Assembly (NCBI GenBank): GCA_964396225.1
Contig: CAYNEL010000031.1
Coordinates: 1 to 10,741, forward strand
Direction: 5' to 3'
DNA length: 10,741 nt
Origin: CAYNEL01 sp964396225
GTDB taxonomy: Bacteria > Patescibacteriota > Minisyncoccia > Moranbacterales > UBA1568
The notes beneath the pieces are model-generated. The model was given only the letters and a program-made list of their open reading frames with translations, had not been told where the DNA came from and ran no database searches. Position 1 is the first letter of the stretch. Each line of letters begins with the position of its first letter. Of the stretch, positions 1 through 6,808 are shown in pieces. The position numbers and the translations under genes are program-made.

Positions 1-161
1 CGATGACCCTTTTCGCTTCGGTGGGCGTCTATCGCTGGCTCACCAGCCGGGCCCAGGGCGAGCCGGTAGTGGCCGATCCCCAGCCGGCCGAGAAGAAACT
101 GGCCGAGAATGGCGCTCCGGCGGGCGTGATGACCGAAAAAGCTGAATCGGCGGAGGAATAA
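1..161 (+). CDS. C-terminal tail of an unidentified, probably membrane-attached protein (5' partial)
   Basis: An open frame enters from the left edge, with codons beginning at position 3, and ends at the TAA at 159-161. It gives about 52 residues. The first dozen are hydrophobic (TLFASVGVYRWL) and are followed by basic residues, as at the inner end of a membrane helix. The rest is a low-complexity tail rich in Ala, Glu and Pro that ends in AESAEE. The ATG at position 3 is probably an internal Met, because the frame has no visible start context inside the window. The gene is closed by the hairpin at 195-218, which supports its being a real 3' end. I do not recognise the family from this fragment. 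A free-standing 52-residue peptide cannot be excluded. Confidence 0.55.
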   Translation, partial: MTLFASVGVYRWLTSRAQGEPVVADPQPAEKKLAENGAPAGVMTEKAESAEE

Positions 162-188
162 GGACCAAGTTTCCGATCTGCAATACCC

Positions 189-225
189 AAAAAAGAAACG
201 GGCCGATCGGCCCGTTTCGCTTTTT
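189..225. terminator. Bidirectional intrinsic terminator between convergent genes
   Basis: A perfect 10-bp stem (GAAACGGGCC at 195-204, GGCCCGTTTC at 209-218) encloses a GATC loop. On the + strand it is followed by GCTTTTT. On the - strand it is followed by six T (the A-run at 189-194). It therefore has a U-tract on both sides and can end transcription of the 1-161 gene and of the lamin-tail gene, whose stop codon (225-227) sits at the edge of the hairpin. Confidence 0.9.
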
Positions 226-2111
226 CATAAGAAAGAAAAGATGCGTTGACGGTTGAGCCAGGCGTTGAGCTCGCTGGTCAGGTTCTCCAGTAGCTTCGCG
301 ATCGAGAGGTCAGCCGCCCGGGGGGCGGTGAAATGGTAGAGGCCGTGTTCATCCGGCCGAAGCGCTTGGCCGAGGTGTTCCGCGGAGACGCCGAGGATGG
401 CGGGCTGGGGAATGGTCGGTTGTTCCCTCGGAGACATAGCGAGACCTTCTGATGTTTGCGGTTCGGTTTCCGTGAGAGGCGCGGGGGAAGGCGGCACTGT
501 TTCTTGAGCAGATGTTTCCGCAAGCAGCGTCTCGGCACCGAACGGTTTTTGCCATTCCCACCCGCCTTCGGTCCGAACGTAGATTTCGTCGTCAGTAGCC
601 GAGTCGGAGCGGGCGTAACTTATGTTCTGAGCGGTCTTGCCCTCTGGGGTGCGGAGCTCAAGGTACTGCGTCTTATTGTTCAGGGTGAAGGCGCTGTCTT
701 TCCGCGTAACGATCTCAGTTTTGCCTGGCTTGAGGACGATATTGCGGTTGATGCGGTGATTAACCAGGTGTTTCTTGTCTTTGCCCGTGGCGATGATCCA
801 TCCCTTGAGGTCGATGGTTTCATCGGAGCGGTTGGTGACCGAGACAACTTCGTTTTTTGTGTCGCTGCCGGCCGGGTTAGGAACGAGACTGACGATGCGC
901 ACCGAATCTTTCTTGATCTTCTTGACCCGCACTTTGACGGTGCTCGTGTCCGATTCCGTTCCATCGGAGACGGTAAGCGTGACCGTGTATGAACCGTTTT
1001 TCTTGAAGGCGTGCGAGGTATTCTTCTTGTAACTCTTGTGGCCGTCGCCGAAATCCCACACGTATTTCAGGCTCTCACCGTCCGCGTCCTTGCCCGAACC
1101 CTTGAATTCGACTGGAAGACCGGCCACGACCTGGACCGTTTTCGTTTTCTTGGCTTTGGCGGTAGGGGCGTTACCGAGGCGGTTCTCTTCGCCCGGCGTC
1201 GCCGTCTTGCTCCAACGGTAGCGGCCCTTGTCGGGATCGTAGTTCCAAGTGCGGGCCTGTGGAGCGTCCTCGTATGTCGTTTCCGAAACGAGGCCACCGT
1301 TCTTATTGAAAAGCTTCACCGCGTCCTCCTCATTGTTCAAGGAAAATTTGAAATCGGTGTCGGCAACGAACAGGAAGGCGTTTGGAGCGAGCGCAGTACC
1401 GTCGGGCAAAGCGTATTTTCCGGTCTTGGAACTGTCGCGGAGTACCCAACCGGAGAGATCTACGTCCTCTGCACCGTAGTTGTGGAGCTCGATGAACTCG
1501 CCGGCGTCTTGCGGTGCATCGGGATCGGGAAAGATTTCTGAAACGCGGACGGTTTCGGTGCCTGGCGCGGGAGCGGCGGCCCGGGCGGTTTCAAAATCGC
1601 TTCTGTTGTCCCCTGTGTCGATAAAGTTTCCGCTTTCTGTCCGCCGGACGAGCGTCTCGCCGTCATCCGGATTGGCGGCGGAGACGCCCTCGCCCCCGCA
1701 GCCTGTTCCCCAGGCGACGGCGTCGAGCGTCAAGCCATCAGCGTCCACGAGGGCGACGCCGGTGTCGTCCGAGAGCGAGTATGAGGCGCTCGACCAGGTC
1801 AGATCCCCGGGCACGGAGGCGTTCGGATGGCGGATGACGAAGCGTCCACCAGGCGCGATCGAGCCGGAGAATTTGGCCGTGCTCACAAGCGCGCTTGAGA
1901 CGCACCCATCGCCGGACGGCTTGAATTTCCGGAGGGAATACCCGGCCAGGTCGGCCGTCTCAGCGCCCAGGTTGGCCAACTCGACGAATTCGTCCGAAGC
2001 GCTCTCGCCGGCGGTCTGGACACGGGAGATGACGAGGGTGCTCGTGGCCAGGGCGGGCCAGGGAAGCGTGAGGACGCAGAACAGGATGGAGGGCGCGAGG
2101 CGGAGAGGCAT
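225..2111 (-). CDS. Exported lamin-tail-domain / PKD multidomain surface protein
   Basis: This 628-residue protein begins with a signal peptide (residues 1-22, basic PLR, hydrophobic core, cleavage after ALA). A first lamin-tail domain (LTD) spans about 23-165, with the typical DEFVELANLG and DLAGYSLRK strands. A second LTD spans about 186-320 (GEFIELHNYG, DLSGWVLRD). A PKD/Ig-like domain at about 325-395 carries the hallmark WDFGDG at 352-357. A third, more diverged LTD follows at about 400-500 (NEVVSVTNRS, DLKGWIIATG). A Pro/Thr/Glu-rich linker then leads to a short C-terminal helix ending in RIFSFL. I chose the ATG at 2109-2111 because it gives a clean signal peptide. The open frame continues upstream to 2501, but only across the divergent promoter and into recO. 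LTDs in bacteria occur on secreted proteins, some with nuclease or phosphatase domains, but no catalytic domain is visible here. Adhesion, matrix or nucleic-acid binding are possible inferred roles. No SD is evident. Confidence 0.9.
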   Translation of the reverse strand: MPLRLAPSILFCVLTLPWPALATSTLVISRVQTAGESASDEFVELANLGAETADLAGYSLRKFKPSGDGCVSSALVSTAKFSGSIAPGGRFVIRHPNASVPGDLTWSSASYSLSDDTGVALVDADGLTLDAVAWGTGCGGEGVSAANPDDGETLVRRTESGNFIDTGDNRSDFETARAAAPAPGTETVRVSEIFPDPDAPQDAGEFIELHNYGAEDVDLSGWVLRDSSKTGKYALPDGTALAPNAFLFVADTDFKFSLNNEEDAVKLFNKNGGLVSETTYEDAPQARTWNYDPDKGRYRWSKTATPGEENRLGNAPTAKAKKTKTVQVVAGLPVEFKGSGKDADGESLKYVWDFGDGHKSYKKNTSHAFKKNGSYTVTLTVSDGTESDTSTVKVRVKKIKKDSVRIVSLVPNPAGSDTKNEVVSVTNRSDETIDLKGWIIATGKDKKHLVNHRINRNIVLKPGKTEIVTRKDSAFTLNNKTQYLELRTPEGKTAQNISYARSDSATDDEIYVRTEGGWEWQKPFGAETLLAETSAQETVPPSPAPLTETEPQTSEGLAMSPREQPTIPQPAILGVSAEHLGQALRPDEHGLYHFTAPRAADLSIAKLLENLTSELNAWLNRQRIFSFL

Positions 2112-2156
2112 GGCGTTTCCGGACAACTTACCCGAGTCCCTCCGTTCGAACGGGAT

Positions 2157-2186
2157 ACCGTAGCATGCGCCCCTGCTTCTTGGCAA
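2157..2186 (-). promoter_or_regulatory. Predicted promoter of the lamin-tail gene
   Basis: On the - strand, TTGCCA (2181-2186) is followed by an 18-nt spacer and TACGGT (2157-2162), which is preceded by TGC as in extended -10 promoters. The predicted start near 2150 gives a leader of about 40 nt before the ATG at 2111. Confidence 0.6.
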
Positions 2187-2200
2187 CTTTCCACCCCTTC

Positions 2201-2232
2201 CATATCCTATATTCGCCCGAATATGGGATATG
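2201..2232. repeat. 32-bp near-perfect palindrome between divergent genes
   Basis: The arms CATATCCTATATTCG (2201-2215) and CGAATATGGGATATG (2218-2232) are reverse complements except at one position, with a 2-bp centre. The element lies just upstream of the - strand promoter's -35 box and about where the recO -35 region would fall. That position suits an operator shared by both genes, or an extruded cruciform. No regulator gene is seen nearby. Confidence 0.75.
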
Positions 2233-2254
2233 CCTCCTACTGCTCGTTTCGTTC

Positions 2255-2260
2255 TATACT
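2255..2260 (+). promoter_or_regulatory. Predicted -10 element of recO (leaderless start)
   Basis: TATACT ends 7 nt before the recO ATG, so the expected transcription start falls on or next to the start codon. No convincing -35 box is present 16-18 bp upstream, where the palindrome ends. Confidence 0.5.
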
Positions 2261-2267
2261 GGGAGAC

Positions 2268-2987
2268 ATGGAATATAACTACACGGCCATCGTGCTCGGT
2301 AAACGCAAGCTCGGCGAGACCGACCGGATCTACACCTTCTATACGAAAGAAGCCGGCAAGATCAAGGCTGTGGCGGCGGGTGTGCGCAAACCGCGGGCCA
2401 AACTGGCCGGCCACCTGGAGACGCTCAACCGGAGCGCCATCATGGTGGCGCGGAGCAGAGGTTTGGGAAAAATAGCCAGCGCGGTCACTGAGGGTTACCA
2501 AGGGGCGCTCAAGGCGGACCTGGACATCCTCGGACGCGCGCTCCGGGCGGTGCGCCAGTTCGAGCGGTTCGTGGACGAGAGCGTCGTAGACGAGGGTCTC
2601 TACGAACTACTTATCAACTTTCTCGATCTTATGGATCGCTTGGCCGGGGAGAGAGCGGGGGAGCGCGCCAAACTCATCGAGCAGGCTTTCATGTTCCAGC
2701 TCTTCGACCGTCTCGGTTATCGACTCGAGACCAGCGCCTCGGTCCTGTCCGGCGAAACGCTCCACGCAGGCGGCCGTTATGCTGTCAGTCCGGATGCCGG
2801 CGGCGTCATCGAACGCGAGCGCGGAGGAGAGACACGCTACGCCTTTCCGATCAGCCACGATGCCATCAAGCTCCTCCGCCTCTTCACTACCCAGCGCCTC
2901 CAATCGCTCCCCAGGCTCGGCGTCGAACCGGCGGTCCTGCGCGAGACCAGCCAGGTACTCCGCGCTTTCACCAAATGGTTGGCGTAA
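2268..2987 (+). CDS. recO: DNA repair protein RecO
   Basis: RecO works with RecR (and RecF) in recombinational repair. It binds single-stranded DNA-binding protein (SSB) and helps load RecA on gapped DNA. The 239-residue product has the family's N-terminal OB-fold signature (YTAIVLGKRKLGETDRIYTF, then a KIKAVAAGVRKP strand) over about residues 1-80. The rest is the helical C-terminal domain, including the conserved FMFQLFDRLGYRLE stretch. Length is normal for RecO. I chose the ATG at 2268 because the OB fold begins there. The upstream in-frame ATG at 2223 would add 15 non-family residues and lies inside the palindrome and promoter. The zinc-finger cysteines found in many RecO proteins are missing: the protein has no Cys at all, and the usual CxxCG position reads SVLSGE. 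E. coli RecO also lacks the finger, so function is not in doubt on that ground. No terminator is seen after the stop. Confidence 0.9.
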   Translation: MEYNYTAIVLGKRKLGETDRIYTFYTKEAGKIKAVAAGVRKPRAKLAGHLETLNRSAIMVARSRGLGKIASAVTEGYQGALKADLDILGRALRAVRQFERFVDESVVDEGLYELLINFLDLMDRLAGERAGERAKLIEQAFMFQLFDRLGYRLETSASVLSGETLHAGGRYAVSPDAGGVIERERGGETRYAFPISHDAIKLLRLFTTQRLQSLPRLGVEPAVLRETSQVLRAFTKWLA

Positions 2988-3025
2988 ACGGCCGGCACGC
3001 GCCCCGATTCTCCCTTGACAATCAA

Positions 3026-3042
3026 CCAGGATGAGTTCCTGG
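3026..3042. repeat. Inverted repeat upstream of the surface-protein promoter
   Basis: CCAGGA (3026-3031) and TCCTGG (3037-3042) are exact reverse complements around a 5-nt centre. The repeat lies between a perfect TTGACA (3015-3020) and the -10 element at 3049. It could be a regulator site, or a weak hairpin at the end of recO transcripts; it lacks a U-tract. Confidence 0.45.
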
Positions 3043-3045
3043 ATA

Positions 3046-3054
3046 TGTTATCCT
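3046..3054 (+). promoter_or_regulatory. Predicted extended -10 promoter of the 3112 gene
   Basis: TGT-TATCCT fits the extended -10 form. The consensus-like TTGACA at 3015-3020 is 28 bp away, too far to be its -35 partner in a standard sigma-70 promoter, so -10-driven initiation is the better reading. The start near 3061 leaves a leader of about 50 nt. Confidence 0.45.
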
Positions 3055-3111
3055 GAAAGGGAATAAGCGCCGTCGCGCGCCTTTTACCAACACCCTAAGA
3101 AACAAAAGCTT

Positions 3112-6006
3112 ATGTGGGCTATCTCGCTCCGCCGCGTTTCGTTCGGAGCCTTGGCGTTCGCTTTCGCCGTGGCTTCCCTCATGCCGTTGGCCCCGGCCGC
3201 CCGCGCGGCCGACGAGCTCGTGGCTTGCTCGCAGTACTCCAAACAGAACCAGGTCAAAGTGGGTGTCTCGGGCGCGGTCGCCCAGACGGTGGCGGGCGCC
3301 ACGCTGGCTTTCAGCGGGACGCTCGAGAACCAGGGTGACTATCCGGTGCCGGGCAGCGCCGTCTATGCCAAAGTCTTCCGTAAGCAGGTGAGAGAGGCCG
3401 ACATCCGGGCTAACGGCCATATCCTCGTGGACGAGTTCGTGGCCGTCGAGGGCATCGACCTCAAGGGAGGCGAGAATCGCCCGTTCGATTTCACCTGGAA
3501 AGTCCCGGCCTACGCCGTCTCGGGGGAATACGAGGTCGCTCTCTACTTCCTCGGGGCGGGTCGTTACCACCTCTCCGGCTATGCCTTCACCGACACCATC
3601 GTCGCCGCGCGGACCGGATTCACCGTCAAAGGCGAGCAAACCGGCCTCGTCCAGTTCAATCGCAACGCCGTCGAGGTCGGGGGACAGACCTATCTTTTTG
3701 CCGCCATGCCGCCGCGGGTTTCCCATGACCAGCCGGTTTCGATCGAGGCCAGCGTCACCAATACCACCGGCCGCGCCCAGGAGGTGCCGGTCACCTGGAC
3801 GCTCTATCGTTGGGACGCGTTCAGCGAATCGAACCGGATCGAGAGTCGGAGCGACACGCTTACGGTTCCGGCTCGCGGCACCGAGGTCACCGGCTACACG
3901 CTCGAGGATACCCGTTATCCCGTCTACTTCATCCGCGCCGAAGCCACCTACCAGGACACCCGCTCGATCCTCGACATCCGCGTCGTCCGTGACGACCGGG
4001 ACGGCCTCGTCATCGATTTTCCGGCCGTCGCCCAGTATCCGCTCCGGGCCGGCCAGGAGAACCTGATGTTCGCCTGCTTCCACAATGCCGGTGAGAGCGA
4101 CCGGGTGGAGGGCGCCAAGCTGACGCTCAGCATCCATGACGCCGAAGGCAAGGAAGTGGCCAAGCACGCCTACCAGGGATCCGCCGTCCGCAACCTGGGT
4201 GCCCTGGCCGTGCCTTTCGTGCCCAAGCGCGACGAAGACCATTTCACCCTGAAAGCCGTGCTCTCCGAAGGGGAAACCGTCGTCGAGCAGGCCTCCATCG
4301 AATACGACTGCCAGGACCTCTCCGAGGCCTGCATGGCCCGCGACACCGACCGCGGCTTGGCGGGTATCCCTGAAATCAGCGACCGGAGCGCCGGCGCTGG
4401 TCTCATCGCCCTCATCTGTATCGTGGCCCTGGCCGTCCTGGTCCGTGCCCTCTGGAAATCCAACCGTATGAAATCCACACCCATCGTCCGCCCCACCGCC
4501 CAGAAGATCGTGCGTGACCTTTGCCTCGTCCTCGTGGCCGCCGCCGCTTTCTTCGGCGGAGCCTCCGAAGCTCTGGCCAAGACGGCCACCTACAACTTCA
4601 GCACTGATGACTTTACCGTCGGCTATAACGAAGGAGCTACCAATCCGGCCACCGGCCAGTGGGAGTGGAAGTACGGCATTGGCAACGGCTTCGACGGCCT
4701 GGCCCGAGCGACCGTCTGGCAGTTCTACGGGACGGTGTCCTGCTCGGCCAACGTCACCAACGCCGCGACCGGCAATCCCGTGAACGAGTCCACCCCTGTG
4801 CCCGTCGGCACCCGGCTCCTCTTCCAGCCCAAGCCGCTCGAGTCCACCGACATCGTCTGGTACCTGGGCGGCGGCGAGTGCCCCTATGGCTACTGGGTGG
4901 CCGACGCCGGCAAACCGGCCCAGCGCTGCAATCCGACGGACTCCAACAGCAGCGGCCGGGCCTTCTATATCGGACAGGACAGCGGCGGGAAGGACGTGGA
5001 TGTCGAGGCTCAGATCTTCACCCCATTCTCAGTCGATCCGTGGGACATTACGGTCGACCATGAGAACAACGGCACCCTCCAGTGCAACGCGAGCGGAACC
5101 GATTGTCTCGTGGTGGCGCCGGGCACCATCAAATCGACCTTCACCTGTTCGGCCACGAGCGGCAAGCTGCGCTTCCAGTACAAGTACATCACCGGCACCG
5201 ACCAGAGTTGCTATGACTACGAAGGACCGGTATCGAGCTCCAAGTACCCGGCCCACTATCCGATCAGTGTCCCGGCCCAGACCATCCCGTTCACCTTCAC
5301 TGCCCAGCCGGCCAATCCCAACAACCGCCCGCCCCTGCCCCCGACTATCACTGGTCCGGTGACGGGGAGCGTCGGCACGTCCTACACTTTCACAGTGACG
5401 GCCACCGATCCCGACAACGATACCATCCGTTACGGCATCGATTGGGACCGGAACGGTACGGTGGACGAGTGGCTGCCCGCTTTGGGCTTCGTGGCCTCCG
5501 GCACCAGCCAGACCGTTTCCCACCTCTGGACCACGACCGGACCCAAGACGTTCCAGGCCCTGACCGCCGATAGCAACGGGGCCACGTCCGGATGGACGAC
5601 GCACACCATCACCCTCTCGCAGAACTATCTCCTGACCGTCACCAAGGCCGGGGACGGCTCGGGGAGCGTCGACAGCACGCCGACCGGCATCACCTGTAAC
5701 GCCGCGTGTGGCAGCCAGAGCGCCCCATTCCTTTCAGGGACCACTGTCACGCTGATAGCTTCTCCCTCGGCCGACTCGCTCTTCCCGATCTGGAGCGGCT
5801 GTGATTCGGTTTCCGGAGGGACCTGCACCGTGCTTATGAGCGCCGCCCGCAGCGTGACGGCTGACTTCGCCAAGAAACCGCCGTGCCTCTGTACCGACTC
5901 GGGCAACGCCGGCGTCTGTGCCGGCCAGTCGTACGTCAACAGCTGCGGAGCCGTGTGCACCGGCATCCGCGACTGCTCGGGAGGCTATACGGAAGTGAAT
6001 CCCTGA
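3112..6006 (+). CDS. Large dual-ectodomain surface protein with internal second signal peptide
   Basis: This 964-residue protein starts with a signal peptide (1-32, cleavage after ARA). Residues about 35-420 form beta-rich, CARDB-like modules such as SGTLENQGDYPV and SVTNTTGRAQEVP. A membrane helix follows (about 426-447), then basic residues WKSNR. At M453 a second, signal-peptide-like segment begins: basic RPTAQKIVRD, a hydrophobic core at about 470-483, and ASEALA ending at residue 489. After it comes an unrecognised Cys-containing region (490-735), then a PKD/Ig-like domain (about 739-835, with DPDNDTIRYGIDWDRNGTVD). A divergent InlB B-repeat-like domain (about 838-922, YLLTVTKAGDGSGSV through SVTADF) follows. 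The end is a six-Cys tail (923-964) that loosely resembles a Kazal fold. The layout predicts two extracellular halves joined by a membrane hairpin, or cut apart by signal peptidase. No enzyme motif is seen. There is no clear SD. A strong terminator follows. Confidence 0.88.
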   Translation: MWAISLRRVSFGALAFAFAVASLMPLAPAARAADELVACSQYSKQNQVKVGVSGAVAQTVAGATLAFSGTLENQGDYPVPGSAVYAKVFRKQVREADIRANGHILVDEFVAVEGIDLKGGENRPFDFTWKVPAYAVSGEYEVALYFLGAGRYHLSGYAFTDTIVAARTGFTVKGEQTGLVQFNRNAVEVGGQTYLFAAMPPRVSHDQPVSIEASVTNTTGRAQEVPVTWTLYRWDAFSESNRIESRSDTLTVPARGTEVTGYTLEDTRYPVYFIRAEATYQDTRSILDIRVVRDDRDGLVIDFPAVAQYPLRAGQENLMFACFHNAGESDRVEGAKLTLSIHDAEGKEVAKHAYQGSAVRNLGALAVPFVPKRDEDHFTLKAVLSEGETVVEQASIEYDCQDLSEACMARDTDRGLAGIPEISDRSAGAGLIALICIVALAVLVRALWKSNRMKSTPIVRPTAQKIVRDLCLVLVAAAAFFGGASEALAKTATYNFSTDDFTVGYNEGATNPATGQWEWKYGIGNGFDGLARATVWQFYGTVSCSANVTNAATGNPVNESTPVPVGTRLLFQPKPLESTDIVWYLGGGECPYGYWVADAGKPAQRCNPTDSNSSGRAFYIGQDSGGKDVDVEAQIFTPFSVDPWDITVDHENNGTLQCNASGTDCLVVAPGTIKSTFTCSATSGKLRFQYKYITGTDQSCYDYEGPVSSSKYPAHYPISVPAQTIPFTFTAQPANPNNRPPLPPTITGPVTGSVGTSYTFTVTATDPDNDTIRYGIDWDRNGTVDEWLPALGFVASGTSQTVSHLWTTTGPKTFQALTADSNGATSGWTTHTITLSQNYLLTVTKAGDGSGSVDSTPTGITCNAACGSQSAPFLSGTTVTLIASPSADSLFPIWSGCDSVSGGTCTVLMSAARSVTADFAKKPPCLCTDSGNAGVCAGQSYVNSCGAVCTGIRDCSGGYTEVNP

Positions 6007-6029
6007 CGCCACAACCACCTGACGGATCC

Positions 6030-6065
6030 GAGAGGCCCGCTCCGCCGAGCGGGCCTCTTTGCTTA
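6030..6065 (+). terminator. Intrinsic terminator after the large surface protein
   Basis: A perfect 11-bp stem (AGAGGCCCGCT at 6031-6041, AGCGGGCCTCT at 6048-6058) with a CCGCCG loop is followed by TTGCTT. It begins about 25 nt after the stop codon at 6006. Confidence 0.88.
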
Positions 6066-6092
6066 CTAAGCATTCGACCGATTGGCGGATTG

Positions 6093-6101
6093 TGCTACAC
6101 T
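6093..6101 (+). promoter_or_regulatory. Predicted extended -10 promoter of the two-helix membrane protein gene
   Basis: TGC-TACACT is an extended -10 element with no good -35 box. It is part of a 13-nt string, TGCTACACTGGTG (6093-6105), repeated exactly at 7116-7128 before the amidase gene. A start near 6108 leaves about 25 nt before the ATG. Confidence 0.6.
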
Positions 6102-6132
6102 GGTGGCAAAGCAATACAGATACCAAAACCCT

Positions 6133-6483
6133 ATGCCTCGCGTCAAAGCTTCCTTTGCCGATGACGAGCTCTTCACCCCCGAAACCAAGAGAAAAACCAA
6201 GCGTTTCCTGAGCGAGACGGTCACCCATCTGGCCAAGGAGACCATCACCCAGACCCTGGCTTTGGTGGGGTTCGTGGACACGTTCGTCCGCCGCTTCGTC
6301 CTCAGGGGCGTGCAGCGGGCGTTCGCCTTCTTTCTCATCGGCACCAGTTTCGTCTTCTTCCTGCTGGCAGCGTTGTTCGCCCTGCGTGAGGTCCTAGGCC
6401 TCCCATGGTGGGCGAGTTGCGCCGCCGTCGGGATGACCACCTTTCTCGTCGGCTTTATCGTGTACGCCTGGTCCAAGCGCTAG
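6133..6483 (+). CDS. Small two-helix membrane protein, holin-like layout
   Basis: The 116-residue protein has a charged N-terminus (1-25) and an amphipathic stretch (about 28-60). Two membrane helices follow: about 63-85 (AFAFFLIGTSFVFFLLAALF) and about 91-112 (PWWASCAAVGMTTFLVGFIV), joined by a short REVLGL turn. The end is basic (WSKR), so both termini probably face the cytoplasm. This layout resembles the Phage_holin_3_6/Holin-X type of small membrane proteins, which are common in bacterial chromosomes with no proven lysis role; the match is by pattern only. The ATG at 6133 is preferred over the in-frame ATG at 6082, because 6082 lies upstream of the predicted promoter and would add an unlikely 17-residue extension. 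The gene follows a terminator and has its own promoter. The next small gene starts 45 nt downstream and may be cotranscribed. Confidence 0.8.
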   Translation: MPRVKASFADDELFTPETKRKTKRFLSETVTHLAKETITQTLALVGFVDTFVRRFVLRGVQRAFAFFLIGTSFVFFLLAALFALREVLGLPWWASCAAVGMTTFLVGFIVYAWSKR

Positions 6484-6499
6484 TTCTTTGAAGATGTCG

Positions 6500-6524
6500 A
6501 GACCTGCGTTCAGGTCTGGGAGGT
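6500..6524 (+). promoter_or_regulatory. Hairpin directly abutting a strong ribosome binding site
   Basis: AGACCTG (6500-6506) pairs with CAGGTCT (6511-6517) around a CGTT tetraloop. The next base starts the ribosome binding site GGGAGGT (6518-6524), 4 nt before the ATG at 6529. The hairpin could set translation or shield the transcript 5' end. It lacks a U-tract, so it is not a terminator. Confidence 0.5.
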
Positions 6525-6528
6525 CCGC

Positions 6529-6735
6529 ATGAGCACAGCTACTATCATCCGTTTGGAGGACTGGAAGAACCAGTCGCGGGTTGTATCTGCGGCCAAAGAG
6601 TATGTGAGCCGCTTCATAGAATACGGCTTCGAAAGCGCCGCACTCTGGTCCCAGGACAATGTCTCCGCTGAAGATGCCCCACTCTTCAACCGTATTGTGA
6701 GAGAGGAGATGCGAAAAAACGGATTCTCATGGTAG
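6529..6735 (+). CDS. Small hypothetical protein (68 aa), unrecognised
   Basis: The ATG follows a strong SD site (GGGAGGT, 4-nt gap), unusual in this window and the main reason to believe the gene. The product is soluble-looking, mostly helical and mixed-charge, with no signal peptide, membrane helix or cysteine. Visible stretches include IIRLEDWKNQ, an amphipathic KEYVSRFIEYGFESAAL, and a basic end (VREEMRKNGFSW). I do not recognise a family. It lies 45 nt after the two-helix membrane protein gene, so it may share that transcript, and it precedes a second orphan gene with its own promoter. Confidence 0.65.
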   Translation: MSTATIIRLEDWKNQSRVVSAAKEYVSRFIEYGFESAALWSQDNVSAEDAPLFNRIVREEMRKNGFSW

Positions 6736-6742
6736 GTTTTTA

Positions 6743-6771
6743 TTGCTAGTCGCCGTTCTTTTTGATACGTT
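6743..6771 (+). promoter_or_regulatory. Predicted promoter of the 83-aa orphan gene
   Basis: TTGCTA (6743-6748), an exact 17-nt spacer, and TACGTT (6766-6771) preceded by TGA give a complete -35/extended -10 promoter. The predicted start near 6778 leaves a leader of about 30 nt, including the GGAGG-rich ribosome binding site. Confidence 0.65.
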
Positions 6772-6808
6772 TCGCAGCCTTCCGCAAACGCGGAGGAAAG
6801 GAGGTTCC

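Noticed and set aside
456..992. 178-residue + strand open frame within the lamin-tail gene
   Set aside because: It is antisense to the third LTD and the PKD region and has no SD, promoter or domain pattern.
2112..2501. 130-residue N-terminal extension of the lamin-tail frame
   Set aside because: It would run through the promoter, the palindrome and the start of recO, and would bury a textbook signal peptide at residue 131.
3015..3020. Perfect TTGACA as the -35 of the surface-protein promoter
   Set aside because: No -10-like hexamer occurs 16-18 bp downstream. The best -10 (3049-3054) is 28 bp away.
3217..3228. Lipobox-like LVAC near the start of the large surface protein
   Set aside because: It lies after the ARA cleavage site and is preceded by Asp-Glu, not by the hydrophobic core needed for a lipoprotein signal peptide.
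3022..4242. 406-residue open frame on the - strand opposite the surface protein
   Set aside because: It is a shadow of the 3112 gene, which has a signal peptide and beta-domain pattern. The antisense product has neither and no start signals.
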